From: DASVTU01 sp036387415
GTDB lineage: Bacteria; Acidobacteriota; Blastocatellia; Pyrinomonadales; Pyrinomonadaceae
DNA length: 64,000 bases
NCBI GenBank assembly: GCA_036387415.1
Contig: DASVTU010000019.1
Coordinates: 62,001-126,000, forward strand
Direction: 5' to 3'
Below are positions 1-8,910 of this stretch, piece by piece. Numbering within the stretch: position 1 is the first letter of the stretch; each line of letters begins with the position of its first letter. Position numbers and translations under genes: made by a program. Under the pieces are notes generated by a model, which was not told where the DNA came from, ran no database searches, and saw nothing but the letters and a program-made list of their open reading frames with translations.

Positions 1-2
1 GC

Positions 3-560
3 CTGCTCGAAGCGACGCGGACAGGCGACGAAGCGGCCTTCGCCGAATTGGTCAGGCGTTATCGCAACCAGATTACGAACTACGTCTACCGCATCACCAA
101 CGACTACGATGCGGCGGTCGATTTGGCGCAGGAGACTTTCCTGCGGGTCTTTCGCGCGGCGGAGCGTTATCAACAGAGCCATGCTTTTTCGACCTATATC
201 TACCGCATCGCGACCAATCTGGCGATTAGCGAACTCCGGCGTCGGAAACGTCGTCGGCTCGTTTCGCTGACCGGATTTTTTCAGGGACGCGATCGCGAAG
301 GCGAAGCATGCGAACTCGATTTGCCCGACCTCAGACCGTTGCAGGACACGACGCTCGTCGAAGTGGAACGGCGCACGGCGGTGGCGCGGGCGATTGCGAC
401 GTTGCCGGATAAATATCGTGCGCCGCTCGTCCTGCGTGATGTCGAGGGGCGAAGTTACGAGGAGATTGCCGCGATTCTAGAGATGAGCGAAGGTACTGTA
501 AAATCACGCATCAATCGTGCGCGCACGTTTTTGCGCGACAAACTTCAGGCGTACCTCTGA
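3..560 (+). CDS. ECF-type RNA polymerase sigma-70 factor (5' end cut by window)
   Basis: The frame is open from base 3 and reads LLEATRTGDEAAFAELVRRY before the TTG at 48, so the true start lies left of the window and the TTG is not the start. Region 2 follows (DLAQETFLRVFRAAERY, promoter -10 recognition and core binding). Region 4 is a helix-turn-helix at the C-terminus (YEEIAAILEMSEGTVKSR). There is no region 1.1 or 3, as expected of group 4 sigma factors. The gene sits 21 bp upstream of a zinc-finger anti-sigma gene, the classic sigma/anti-sigma pair responding to envelope or redox stress. The inducing signal cannot be told from the sequence. Confidence 0.93.
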   Translation: MLEATRTGDEAAFAELVRRYRNQITNYVYRITNDYDAAVDLAQETFLRVFRAAERYQQSHAFSTYIYRIATNLAISELRRRKRRRLVSLTGFFQGRDREGEACELDLPDLRPLQDTTLVEVERRTAVARAIATLPDKYRAPLVLRDVEGRSYEEIAAILEMSEGTVKSRINRARTFLRDKLQAYL

Positions 561-581
561 AGGGATAGAAGTGGAGAGAAA

Positions 582-1472
582 ATGAACTGCAAGTTGTACC
601 GGACGGAAATTGACGAGATGAACTTGGGCGAGCGCCTCAGCCACGAAGCCGAGACGCATCTCCGTGCCTGCCAGTCGTGCGCGAGTTTTTACGGGGAACG
701 GCTCGCGCTCAGGAATCTGGTTGGCGATTTGGAGCAGGTCGGCGCGCCGTCCGATTTCGATTTTCGCCTACGCGCAAGACTCGCCGCCGCGAGTTCGGAG
801 AATCAACGCCGCGCGTCGGGCTGGCGTTTCGCGCCCGGCCTCGTCTCGCTCGCCATCGCCGCACTCTTTACGCTCACGCTCGTCGGTCTTCGCATTTATC
901 AAAACCAACCCTTCCGCACAGACCTCGCTCAGACGACGGATGCCACTAATGCAACGACTAATGCTGTGACTAATGCGGAGACTGCTGCGGCACATGTCTC
1001 CATTCCGACAGGAATTCCTAACAACGTAAGCGTCGTTGAAGCGACGAATGAAACGGCGCTGGAAGCAACAAGATTTGAAGTCGCTCGCAAACTCGATACG
1101 GATGGTGATGCGTCGAACGTGCAACGCCGTCGCTTTCGCGCGTCGCAGGTGAATCACGGAGTGTTGAAGACGACGCGTGTGGCGGCAAATGTGCGCGGCG
1201 GGTCTACGGATTTTACTGCGAGCGTGCGCGGCGCGTCGGTGGTGATGAGTCGTGAGTCGGCGGAGTTGTTGAGAGAAGCGTCAAAGAGAAGCAAGCCTGT
1301 CGCGGTTCCTGTGAGCATGTCGGCGCAGCCTTTGAAGGTCGTGCTGCGCGACGAGCACGGCGAATCGCGCGTCGTTTCTATCAAGCCTGTGAGTTTCGGC
1401 GCGCAGAATCTCGTCGGGCAGGCAACGCGTCAAACGCGCGCCAGTCTCGCGTCTAGCGAGGGCGTGTGGTAG
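582..1472 (+). CDS. Membrane anti-sigma factor with zf-HC2 zinc finger
   Basis: The start ATG follows a GGAGAGAAA ribosome site and lies 21 bp after the sigma gene, so the two are probably cotranscribed. The N-terminus carries the HC2-type zinc-binding pattern: Cys3, then HLRACQSC (H-x3-C-x2-C). Residues about 86-106 form one hydrophobic segment (LVSLAIAALFTLTLVGL). A cytoplasmic sigma-binding domain is therefore followed by one membrane span and a long, low-complexity Ala/Thr/Asn-rich periplasmic tail. By family knowledge it would sequester the upstream ECF sigma until a signal releases it. The role is inferred from motif and position. Confidence 0.85.
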   Translation: MNCKLYRTEIDEMNLGERLSHEAETHLRACQSCASFYGERLALRNLVGDLEQVGAPSDFDFRLRARLAAASSENQRRASGWRFAPGLVSLAIAALFTLTLVGLRIYQNQPFRTDLAQTTDATNATTNAVTNAETAAAHVSIPTGIPNNVSVVEATNETALEATRFEVARKLDTDGDASNVQRRRFRASQVNHGVLKTTRVAANVRGGSTDFTASVRGASVVMSRESAELLREASKRSKPVAVPVSMSAQPLKVVLRDEHGESRVVSIKPVSFGAQNLVGQATRQTRASLASSEGVW

Positions 1473-1490
1473 TCGCCGCGTGAAGTTTTT

Positions 1491-3626
1491 ATGAGAAGTA
1501 TTTTGGTATCTGTGATGCGGAGGGGTTTTGTGTCGATGCGGAGTTTGATGAGATTGTTGTTGGCGAGCCTGCTGTCTGTGAACGGCGCAGGCGCGTTCGC
1601 ACAGCAACAGACGGCTTCGCCCGCTCCGCCGTCGCAAGAGACTTCGCCCGCACCTGAGAAGAAAAATCGCCGTCCCAATTTAGACGAAACTCCCGCGACC
1701 GCTGCGCCGCCCGCTTCGCTCCTGTCGCCGGGACAATCGCCGTCCGGCGCGACGCAACCCGTCATACCCACGCCGCGCACCGCGCCCGTCGCACGGACGT
1801 CGCGCACGCCGGGAGTCGCGCCGACGACATTGGCCGCGCCGTCCCCGATGCCTGCGCCGCCGCGTCACGTTATCACAGTGGTACATCGTCTGAGCGGTTG
1901 GAAACTGCTGACGATGCTGTCGTCTTCGCGTGCGCCGCGCGTGGTCGAAGTGGACGACCTGCCGCGCGGCTCGGACGTGCATACCAACATCGTCGCGGGA
2001 TTCGTTTCCGAAGATGGACGCACGGTGGTCGCTTGTCTGCCGCAGGCCGAGGCGGAAGCGGAAGCGGCGTTTCAGATGCCGAACTTTTTCAACGACAAAG
2101 ATTCGAGCGACGACGACCCGCTAAAATCCGTCGCAGGCAATTCGGAAATCATCGTCGTGCGGCACGACGGCAGGGAGTTCAAAGCGCGTTTCGTCGGACT
2201 CGACGGTAGTACCGGACTCTCTTTCCTTGAAGTCGCTGAACCGTTGCTTCCGCCCGCTCCCGTCGCCGCCAACCCGCCGACCACGCCCAATCTGAATGAA
2301 GGCCAACGCGTGCGGCTCTATGCTCCCGAACCTCTGCGGCAGGTGCTTTCGGGCGGCCCCATAGGAGATACGGGTTCGACGGAGGAGATTGTCTATGCAC
2401 AGATGGGCGCGGTGGAAGCGCGTCTGACCGACATCCTGCGTGCGCCGTCGGGCAAAGTGGTGCAGGCGGGCGTGCGCGCTCCCGGCCTTTCGCCCGCGTG
2501 GGCGGGTTCGATTGCCGTCAACAACGCGGGGCATCTCGTCGGCATCCTTTCGCAGAACGGCGCGGGCGGCGAGACGCGTCTAATTCCGGCAGAGGTTGTG
2601 CAGAGGGCTGCATCGCGCGTGTTGGCGCGTCGGGCGAGCGTGCCGAAGCCGTGGCTCGGAGTGCGCGGCGACGCCGTGGCGTTGACTCCGCTCGCGGGTC
2701 TGCTTTCCGTCGGTTGGCCGGAAGAACGCGCGCATGCGCTCTTGAACAAGCGTCAGGGCGTGGTACTGACTTCGGTTGCACCTGGGACTCCGGCGGCGCT
2801 CGCGGGCTTGCGCCCCGGCGACGTGATTGCGCGAGTCAGCGAGCGGGAGGTCAGAAGCGTCGAAGATTTTTCGTTGTTCTTGAGGGATGCGGGCGGCGGT
2901 TCGACGCTGAACTTCACCGTCCTGCGCGCGCAGGAGCAATCGCCACTCAATCTATCCGTGACGCTAAGCGGCGCGCAGAATCCCGTCAATGCGACACAGG
3001 AGGCCGAACTGCGCGCGGCGGCGACGCGTGCGCGCATCACGCTCAATCAGGAACGTCTGCTCGAAGCGAAAGCGCGTTTCGCGGTGGCCGAAGCGCGTGG
3101 CGCGTTGGAGAAAGCGCGCGTGGCGGAAGTGGAGGCTCGTCGGTCGAGCGACGCGAAGCGTTTGGAGGATGCGCGCCGGAGCCTCGTCGATGCGACGTTG
3201 GCGGTGGACGCGACCGAGAAACGTGCCGGAGAGATTGCGAAGCGCGTGGCGGAGGCTTCGCGTGCGTTTGCGTCGGCGCAGGCACAGATGGGCGAGGCGT
3301 TGAGGGCGCGCGGTAGTTATGCCAAGTGGCGTCTGATTGATGGAGTCGAAGCTATCGGAATCTCTTCCAAACTGGCGTCGCGTTTTCACGCAGAGGGCGG
3401 CATGCTGGTCGTCTCGGTGCTTCCCGGCAGCGAGGCTGAAGCTATCGGACTGCAAGCCGGAGACGTAATCGAAACGCTCGACGGCAAGCCGCTCCCATTG
3501 CGCGACAAAGCCTTCGACTTCAAATTTGAATTCACCAACAACCTCGACCTCAATCTCGGCGTCGTCCGCGCCGGACAAAAAATCACGCTCAAACTTCCGT
3601 CGCGCGACGACGAGAAAGATAACTGA
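1491..3626 (+). CDS. Exported HtrA-like protein with degenerate protease domain, two PDZ domains and a coiled coil
   Basis: The better start may be the ATG at 1536, which follows GGAGGGG at 1519-1525 and begins a clean signal peptide (MRSLMRLLLASLLSVNGAGA). A Pro-rich linker is followed by a trypsin-like beta fold at about residues 125-385. A PDZ domain begins at about 386 (KPWLGVRGDAV), an Ala/Glu/Arg-rich coiled coil spans about 502-603, and a second PDZ begins at about 611 (GMLVVSVLPGSEAEAIGLQ). Where HtrA proteases have His, Asp and the GNSGGP serine loop, this protein reads VVACLPQ, DGSTGLSFLEV and AGSIAVNNAGH. It is therefore probably a catalytically dead scaffold or chaperone. It is the third gene after an ECF sigma and anti-sigma, mirroring the rpoE-rseA-degP theme. 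Confidence 0.8.
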   Translation: MRSILVSVMRRGFVSMRSLMRLLLASLLSVNGAGAFAQQQTASPAPPSQETSPAPEKKNRRPNLDETPATAAPPASLLSPGQSPSGATQPVIPTPRTAPVARTSRTPGVAPTTLAAPSPMPAPPRHVITVVHRLSGWKLLTMLSSSRAPRVVEVDDLPRGSDVHTNIVAGFVSEDGRTVVACLPQAEAEAEAAFQMPNFFNDKDSSDDDPLKSVAGNSEIIVVRHDGREFKARFVGLDGSTGLSFLEVAEPLLPPAPVAANPPTTPNLNEGQRVRLYAPEPLRQVLSGGPIGDTGSTEEIVYAQMGAVEARLTDILRAPSGKVVQAGVRAPGLSPAWAGSIAVNNAGHLVGILSQNGAGGETRLIPAEVVQRAASRVLARRASVPKPWLGVRGDAVALTPLAGLLSVGWPEERAHALLNKRQGVVLTSVAPGTPAALAGLRPGDVIARVSEREVRSVEDFSLFLRDAGGGSTLNFTVLRAQEQSPLNLSVTLSGAQNPVNATQEAELRAAATRARITLNQERLLEAKARFAVAEARGALEKARVAEVEARRSSDAKRLEDARRSLVDATLAVDATEKRAGEIAKRVAEASRAFASAQAQMGEALRARGSYAKWRLIDGVEAIGISSKLASRFHAEGGMLVVSVLPGSEAEAIGLQAGDVIETLDGKPLPLRDKAFDFKFEFTNNLDLNLGVVRAGQKITLKLPSRDDEKDN

Positions 3627-3932
3627 CGCGAAGCCCGACGGCGACGCCGCAAACGGCTCGTCGCTAACAATCGTGGAGGGGAAGAGGAAGGCGGCGAGAT
3701 GGTTTCGCCGTCTTCTTCGCGTTTGGCCTTCGGGCTGGTCTCCATCAGAGTCGCTTGTGTTCGTCTGCCTTCGCCGCGCGTGGCCTGAAGTTTCTCCCAT
3801 TACATGCTCCGTTTCGCTTCTCGCATCCTCTGCTACTGTTTTCTGCTTTTTTTGTGCTACTCTAAATGCACTCCGAAAGTTCGTGGAATCAAAATCGCTC
3901 GTTGTTCGTGAAAGGCTCTCCCAACGAACCAC
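3627..3932. other. Intergenic gap of about 306 bp
   Basis: It separates the PDZ protein from the ATP-grasp-like gene. An open frame running across it from 3526 overlaps both neighbours, has no domain-like content and is taken as a shadow. I see no clear promoter, terminator hairpin or repeat here. Confidence 0.5.
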
Positions 3933-5288
3933 ATGCTGCACGAAGCCGTTGACTATTATCATCAGTTGCTCGCCGACGATGAACTAGCCGAATCTTCACG
4001 CGCCATGCTCGACGAAGGATTGGAGCGCGCCAAACTGATTTTCGGCGGTCGCCGCCTCTCGCCCTACTTGCGCCCGCATTTTGTCACCAGCACCGATTTC
4101 GCGCGCATCACGCGTATTTGCGAAACCGTGTGGAGCGCGATTCAGAAGGTGAAAGATGCGTCTATCGAAGATGAGTCGTTGATTGACGAACTCGGCCTGA
4201 CCGACATCGAGCGCGAACTCGTCCGCATTGACCCCGGTTACAACGCCGTCTCGCCCACCGCGCGCCTCGATTCGTTTCTCACCGACGACGCTTACAGCTT
4301 TGTCGAACTCAACGGCGAAAGCCCCGCGGGCATCGCCTACGCCGATGCTGCCTACGAGATTTTTTCCGCGCTGCCCGCCATGCGACGCTTTACAGAAAAG
4401 TACGACGTGCACGTTTTTCATGGGCGACGACTGATGCTCGATACCTTGCTGAGCGCCTACACGGAATTTTTAGGGCGACAACCTGAACGCCCGCCGCATA
4501 TCGCCATCGTTGATTTCAAAGGATTGCCGACGCAGAAAGAGTTCGAGCTATTCAAAGAATATTTCGAGAGCGAGGGCTGTCCCTCCGCCATCTACGCGCC
4601 CGAAGAACTCGAATGGAACGGCCACAAACTCCACGCGGGCGAATTTGAAATCGACATCGTTTACAAACGTCTGCTGGTTAACGAATATCTGCCTGTCATC
4701 AAAGAACACTCGGCGTTGGTCGATGCTTACCGCGCACGCGCCGTCTGCATGGTTAATAGTTTTCGCTCCAAACTGATTCACAAAAAGACTCTCTTCGCCG
4801 TGCTCACCGACCAGCGGTACGCGCATCTATTTACGGATGACGAACGTGCCGCCATCGCCGCGCACGTTCCCTGGACGCGCCGCGTGCGCGCCGGAAAGAC
4901 CGACCATCAGGGCGTCGAAGTTGATTTGCTCCAATTCATCAGCGAGCATCAAGACCAACTTGTGCTCAAGCCCAACGACGACTACGGCGGCCACGGCATA
5001 TACATTGGTTGGAGCGGCGACATCATTAGTTGGGACGAGGCTCTGCACGCCGCGCTCGCCAACGGCGACTACATCGTGCAGCAACGCGTGCGGACAGCGC
5101 GGGAGATGTTTCCCGCTTTGCAGGAGGATGGTTCCGTCGCTTTTGCCGAACAACTCGTTGACCTCGACCCGCTTCTCTTCAACGGCAAAGTCGGCTCGGC
5201 CTTCACGCGACTCTCGTTCACCGAACTCGCCAACGTGTCGTCCGGCGGCGGAATGGTTCCGACCTTTGTTATCAACGAAAGAACCTGA
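3933..5288 (+). CDS. ATP-grasp-like ligase of the glutathionylspermidine-synthase/circularly permuted type
   Basis: This is a 451-residue cytoplasmic protein with no signal peptide. The glycine-rich ATP-grasp loop is visible at about residue 342 (LKPNDDYGGHGIYIGW). The C-terminal GSAFTRLSFTELANVSSGGG resembles the end of glutathionylspermidine-synthase-like and circularly permuted ATP-grasp proteins. Such enzymes activate a carboxylate as an acyl-phosphate and join it to an amine. A YbdK-type carboxylate-amine ligase lies three genes downstream on the same strand, and ATP-grasp and GCS2-type ligases are a recurrent pairing in peptide-like metabolite clusters. No good Shine-Dalgarno is seen before the chosen ATG. 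Substrate unknown. Confidence 0.65.
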   Translation: MLHEAVDYYHQLLADDELAESSRAMLDEGLERAKLIFGGRRLSPYLRPHFVTSTDFARITRICETVWSAIQKVKDASIEDESLIDELGLTDIERELVRIDPGYNAVSPTARLDSFLTDDAYSFVELNGESPAGIAYADAAYEIFSALPAMRRFTEKYDVHVFHGRRLMLDTLLSAYTEFLGRQPERPPHIAIVDFKGLPTQKEFELFKEYFESEGCPSAIYAPEELEWNGHKLHAGEFEIDIVYKRLLVNEYLPVIKEHSALVDAYRARAVCMVNSFRSKLIHKKTLFAVLTDQRYAHLFTDDERAAIAAHVPWTRRVRAGKTDHQGVEVDLLQFISEHQDQLVLKPNDDYGGHGIYIGWSGDIISWDEALHAALANGDYIVQQRVRTAREMFPALQEDGSVAFAEQLVDLDPLLFNGKVGSAFTRLSFTELANVSSGGGMVPTFVINERT

Positions 5289-5401
5289 GCGCGACAACGG
5301 GTAAGGCGGCGCGAGGTCGCCGTAAGGCGAGCAAGGGATGCAAGCGATGAATGTTATTTGAGTTTTCCCTGATTCGTTTTCCCCAAGCAGAGGAATCTAA
5401 A

Positions 5402-5737
5402 GTGGACGACGAACTTAATCTCGACCCAAACGCACAACCCGACGACCGCCGACGCCACAATCGCTCGCGGCTCATCGTCGATCTATTTTTCAACGGCGCG
5501 GACTTGACCGGCGTCGCCAGCACGAAAGACATCAGCGTCGGCGGCCTCTACATGAATACGCAGACGGAGTTGCCCGAAGGCTCTGTGTTGACGCTGCGTA
5601 TTCCGTTCGACGACGGCGATGTCGTGGTCAACGCCGAGGTGATTTACAGTAATCCGGGGCGCGGCGTCGGCGTGCGTTTTCAAGGCTTACGCGCCTCGCA
5701 CCGCGCCATCATGGAACGCGCGCTCGCCGACGAGTGA
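5402..5737 (+). CDS. PilZ domain protein (probable c-di-GMP receptor)
   Basis: The GTG at 5402 is preferred because CAGAGGA ends 7 bases before it; an upstream in-frame ATG at 5351 has a poorly placed ribosome site. The 111-residue product is a stand-alone PilZ domain. It has the arginine-rich c-di-GMP-binding motif near its N-terminus (DRRRHNRSRL) and the second motif, TKDISVGGLYM (D-x-S-x-x-G-x). The PilZ beta barrel runs to the end. It lies between the ATP-grasp-like gene and an unknown gene on the same strand, which hints at nucleotide-second-messenger control of this locus; that link is inference. Confidence 0.85.
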   Translation: MDDELNLDPNAQPDDRRRHNRSRLIVDLFFNGADLTGVASTKDISVGGLYMNTQTELPEGSVLTLRIPFDDGDVVVNAEVIYSNPGRGVGVRFQGLRASHRAIMERALADE

Positions 5738-5747
5738 GACGCCCGTC

Positions 5748-6320
5748 GTGCGCGCAACGGACGACGAGACACTGTTGCTGCGTTGGCGTGCTCTTGCTCC
5801 ATCAGTGCGTGCCGCGCTTGAAGGACGGCTCGACGGCCTCTACGGCATCAACGGCGATATGCAGTCGTTCGACGCGCTCGGCGTCGATAAGCAACAGGCT
5901 TTACTGATTTTCGTGCGGCGGTTCCAATCTTTGAAACTATGGAGCGCGGTACATCGCATCGAAAACATCTACGGAACGGGCGGCGTCGGCATGAGTTTCA
6001 AAGCCTCCGCGCGGCTTGCACAGGCACTCAGCCTGAGAAACGACTTCACAACGCTTTTCGCGTCGCGTCGTAGTCGTCGCGGCGGCAGCAACGAGCGCGG
6101 GTTTCGTGAACGACGACGTGAGCGTGCGGCCCTTCATTTTCTGTTTGATGAAAGGGAAGACAAGGAGCGGCGCTGGTCTGTCCACTTTGATTTTTATAAT
6201 CCGTTGGCGTCGCCTCGGAGCGCGTGGCGACATTTCTATTTCGAGAGTCTTCGTGGAACGACGCCGGATTGGCGAGCGATTACGACCGCGCTTGAAAGTG
6301 ACGGCGAAGCGTCCACATGA
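5748..6320 (+). CDS. Hypothetical protein, 190 residues
   Basis: The start is a GTG 10 bp after the PilZ stop, so the gene is likely cotranscribed with it. I do not recognise a family. The protein is soluble, with no signal peptide or membrane segment. The N-terminal half looks helical (LLLRWRALAPSVRAALEG). An Arg-rich stretch at about 105-125 (RRSRRGGSNERGFRERRRER) could bind nucleic acid or another acidic partner. The C-terminus has a Trp/Phe/Tyr-rich segment (WSVHFDFYNPLASPRSAWRH). It is placed between PilZ and the YbdK-type ligase. Confidence 0.6.
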   Translation: MRATDDETLLLRWRALAPSVRAALEGRLDGLYGINGDMQSFDALGVDKQQALLIFVRRFQSLKLWSAVHRIENIYGTGGVGMSFKASARLAQALSLRNDFTTLFASRRSRRGGSNERGFRERRRERAALHFLFDEREDKERRWSVHFDFYNPLASPRSAWRHFYFESLRGTTPDWRAITTALESDGEAST

Positions 6321-6415
6321 AGTTAGAGAGAAGATGTTTTTCGTTCTCCTGCGTCGAATCGGTTGTTGCAGTTAAGGGTTCAGATACTGTTCTGAATGTG
6401 TCTCGGAGAAAAATC

Positions 6416-7534
6416 ATGTTTGACCAATACACACTCGGTATTGAAGAAGAGTTTCAGATTGTTGACCCGCAATCGCGCGAACTGCGTTCGCACGTTACGG
6501 AATTCCTCGATGAGGGAATCATGATCTTGGGCGAGAAGATTAAGCCCGAAATGATTCAATCCATGATTGAAGTCGGCACCGGCATCTGCAAAAACATTCA
6601 GGAAGCGCGTGCTGACATCACACGCCTGCGCGCCATTATCTCTTCGCTCGCGCGCAAGAAAGGGCTGGCGATTGTCGCCGCCTCGACGCATCCCATCTCT
6701 CACTGGCAAGACCAGAAAATATTCGACGATGCGCGTTATGAAATCCTCGTCGAAGAGATTCAGATGGTCGCACGCTCGCTTCTCATCTTCGGTCTGCACG
6801 TCCACGTCGGCATCGAAGACCCCGAACGTCGTATCCACATCATGAATGCCGCGCGTTATTTTCTGCCGCACGTGCTCGCGCTCACCACTTCATCGCCCTT
6901 CTGGCTCGGCATCAATACGGGTCTGAAATCTTATCGCTCGGAAGTGTTCAAGAAATTTCCGCGCACCGACATCCCAGACCATTTCGACTCCTACTCCTCT
7001 TTCCAGAGATACATTGACCTGCTTGTCAAAACCAACTGTATCGACAACGGCAAGAAAATCTGGTGGGACGTGCGCCCGCATCCGTTCTTCCCAACGCTCG
7101 AATTCCGTGTCTGCGACATCCCGACGCGCGTTGACGACACCATCGCCATCGCTGCGCTCTTTCAAGCCATCGTCTGCAAACTCGACCGACTGATTGACAA
7201 GAATCTCGGCTTCCGACTCTACCGACGCATGTTGGTGCAGGAGAACAAGTGGCGCGCGATACGTTGGGGACTCGACGGCAAGATGATTGATTTCGGCAAG
7301 CAGAAGGAAGTTCCCGTGAGGGATTTGATTCACGAACTGCTGGACTTCGTTGATGACGTGCTCGACGACCTCGACTCGCGCAAAGAGGTCGAACACATTC
7401 ACACCATCCTTGAGCGCGGTACTTCCGCCGACGAACAGTTGCAAGTCTTTCGAGAGACAGGCGATTTGCGCGCCGTCGTTGACCGTTTGATGGAGAGGAC
7501 GATGGAAAACGTTCCTACGGAATGGAACATCTGA
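6416..7534 (+). CDS. ybdK: YbdK-type carboxylate-amine ligase (GCS2 family)
   Basis: The ATG at 6416 follows CGGAGAAA and gives 372 residues, close to the usual length of YbdK proteins. The N-terminus TLGIEEEFQIVD is the GCS2 signature, with Glu residues that bind metal-ATP. GLHVHVGIED and EFRVCDIPTRVDD carry further conserved active-site residues of the glutamine-synthetase-like fold. The family ligates an amino group to a carboxylate; YbdK itself has weak glutamate-cysteine ligase activity, and the physiological substrate here is unknown. The neighbouring ATP-grasp-like gene suggests a two-ligase pathway. The gene converges on modC. Confidence 0.9.
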   Translation: MFDQYTLGIEEEFQIVDPQSRELRSHVTEFLDEGIMILGEKIKPEMIQSMIEVGTGICKNIQEARADITRLRAIISSLARKKGLAIVAASTHPISHWQDQKIFDDARYEILVEEIQMVARSLLIFGLHVHVGIEDPERRIHIMNAARYFLPHVLALTTSSPFWLGINTGLKSYRSEVFKKFPRTDIPDHFDSYSSFQRYIDLLVKTNCIDNGKKIWWDVRPHPFFPTLEFRVCDIPTRVDDTIAIAALFQAIVCKLDRLIDKNLGFRLYRRMLVQENKWRAIRWGLDGKMIDFGKQKEVPVRDLIHELLDFVDDVLDDLDSRKEVEHIHTILERGTSADEQLQVFRETGDLRAVVDRLMERTMENVPTEWNI

Positions 7535-7579
7535 AGCGTCTGCCTACCCTCTGAACGGAGCATGCGACCAGAGACGCTT
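7534..7579. terminator. Possible hairpin between convergent ybdK and modC
   Basis: AAGCGTCT at 7534-7541 is exactly complementary to AGACGCTT at 7572-7579, with a 30-base loop. It overlaps the last ybdK codons and lies between converging genes. There is no T-tract, so a terminator role is only tentative. Confidence 0.3.
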
Positions 7580-7643
7580 GTGCAAGTCTCATTCATCAAA
7601 CGACCGACATCTATACTTCAAACACCTCGCGCCGCCGAATGCT

Positions 7644-8789
7644 TTAGCCGTCGAGCAGATGGCAAGAGAATGTCTTGAATGCGAGCCAAATTTCCATCTC
7701 ATTCGACAGTTGCAACTCGGCTGCCGCCTGCCGCGTCACGCTCACAATCCAGTTCGCGCCGCTCGTCACATGCACACGTATGTGGCCGCTCCTTTCCTCC
7801 ATCGCAGTGATGCGCCCGCGTAGGATGTTACGCGCGGAAGTCGAACGCGGTTCTTCGGTCGCCAAAAGAATATCGCCGGAGCGCACAGCCAACGTAACGC
7901 GCTCGCCCGCCGCGTAATTCCCGAACGGCGCATCAATCCGGCACGCGCCCGCCGCTCCGTCTTCATCAATCTCAAGCGTCAAGGTTCCTGCCGTCTCGTC
8001 GTTGCCAACAACTCGGCAACGGAAAACGTTCTCGACTCCCGATAGACGCGCAACGCTCTTATTGAGCGGGGTGGCGAAGACCTTGAGCGGTTCGCCCACG
8101 GCGACGACGCGGCCACGCTCATACAAAATCGCGCGCTCACCGAGCATCACGGCCTCTTCGCGGCTGTGCGTCACATAGATAACGGGGAGTTGGAATCGAC
8201 GGTTGATGTTCTTCAAATCGGAGATGATGCCGAATTTGGTCGCTTCATCCAGTGCAGAGAGCGGTTCGTCGAGTAAAAGGAATCGCGGGTTGCTGGCAAG
8301 TGCACGCGCGAGTGCGACGCGTTGCGCTTCGCCGCCCGAAATTTCGCGCGGGCGACGCATGGCAGCATGGCGGATGCCAAACTGTTCGAGCAACTCAAGC
8401 GCCCGCCCGCGCCCCTCTCGACGCGGTAAACCCGACAACGCGAATTCGACATTGCCGAGCGCAGACAGATGTGGAAAGAGCGCGAGATTTTGAAATACGT
8501 AGCCCGCTCCGCGTTCGCGTATCGGAAGATTGACACTGCTTTCGGAATCGAATAGCACGCAATCGTTAACCGCGATGCGTCCCGCGTCGGGACGTACGAG
8601 TCCCGCGATTGATTTCAGCGTGACGCTCTTGCCCGCGCCCGATGCGCCAAACAGAATCGTCACTCCCGGCGGTGCGTCGAAACGTACGTCGAGCACAAAC
8701 TCCTCAGGTTCGACGGATGAAACACTCGCCTCATTCGACGCGCCTGCGGGGAGTTTTCCCAATCTCTTGCGGATGTCTACCGAGAGCAT
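7644..8789 (-). CDS. modC: Molybdate ABC transporter ATP-binding protein
   Basis: This is a 381-residue ABC ATPase. It has Walker A GASGAGKS at residues 48-55, the signature ISGGEAQRVALARAL, Walker B FLLLDEP and the switch His in THSREEA. The C-terminal third is a TOBE/Mop-like molybdate-binding region (NILRGRITAMEERSGHIRVHV). It energises uptake of molybdate (or tungstate) through ModB. It follows modB by 121 bp on the same strand, and modA is divergent just beyond, so the three genes form one uptake system. There is no clear ribosome site before the ATG. Confidence 0.92.
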   Translation of the reverse strand: MLSVDIRKRLGKLPAGASNEASVSSVEPEEFVLDVRFDAPPGVTILFGASGAGKSVTLKSIAGLVRPDAGRIAVNDCVLFDSESSVNLPIRERGAGYVFQNLALFPHLSALGNVEFALSGLPRREGRGRALELLEQFGIRHAAMRRPREISGGEAQRVALARALASNPRFLLLDEPLSALDEATKFGIISDLKNINRRFQLPVIYVTHSREEAVMLGERAILYERGRVVAVGEPLKVFATPLNKSVARLSGVENVFRCRVVGNDETAGTLTLEIDEDGAAGACRIDAPFGNYAAGERVTLAVRSGDILLATEEPRSTSARNILRGRITAMEERSGHIRVHVTSGANWIVSVTRQAAAELQLSNEMEIWLAFKTFSCHLLDG

Positions 8790-8910
8790 ATGCGAGCGTG
8801 ATAGTTGATATTTGAGACTGATTTTGCAGAAAGATAGAAACCGCGAGAATGAAATTCGCCTTGTTCAGACTTCTGCGATCTTACAACTTCGACGCGATGA
8901 GATGCGACAG

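Noticed and set aside
2964..3962. Long minus-strand frame opposite the PDZ protein
   Set aside because: Composition mirrors the coding strand; no motif, start context or neighbour support.
3526..3987. Open frame bridging the PDZ and ATP-grasp-like genes
   Set aside because: Overlaps both genes, lacks a ribosome site and reads as low-complexity Ser/Arg/Thr.
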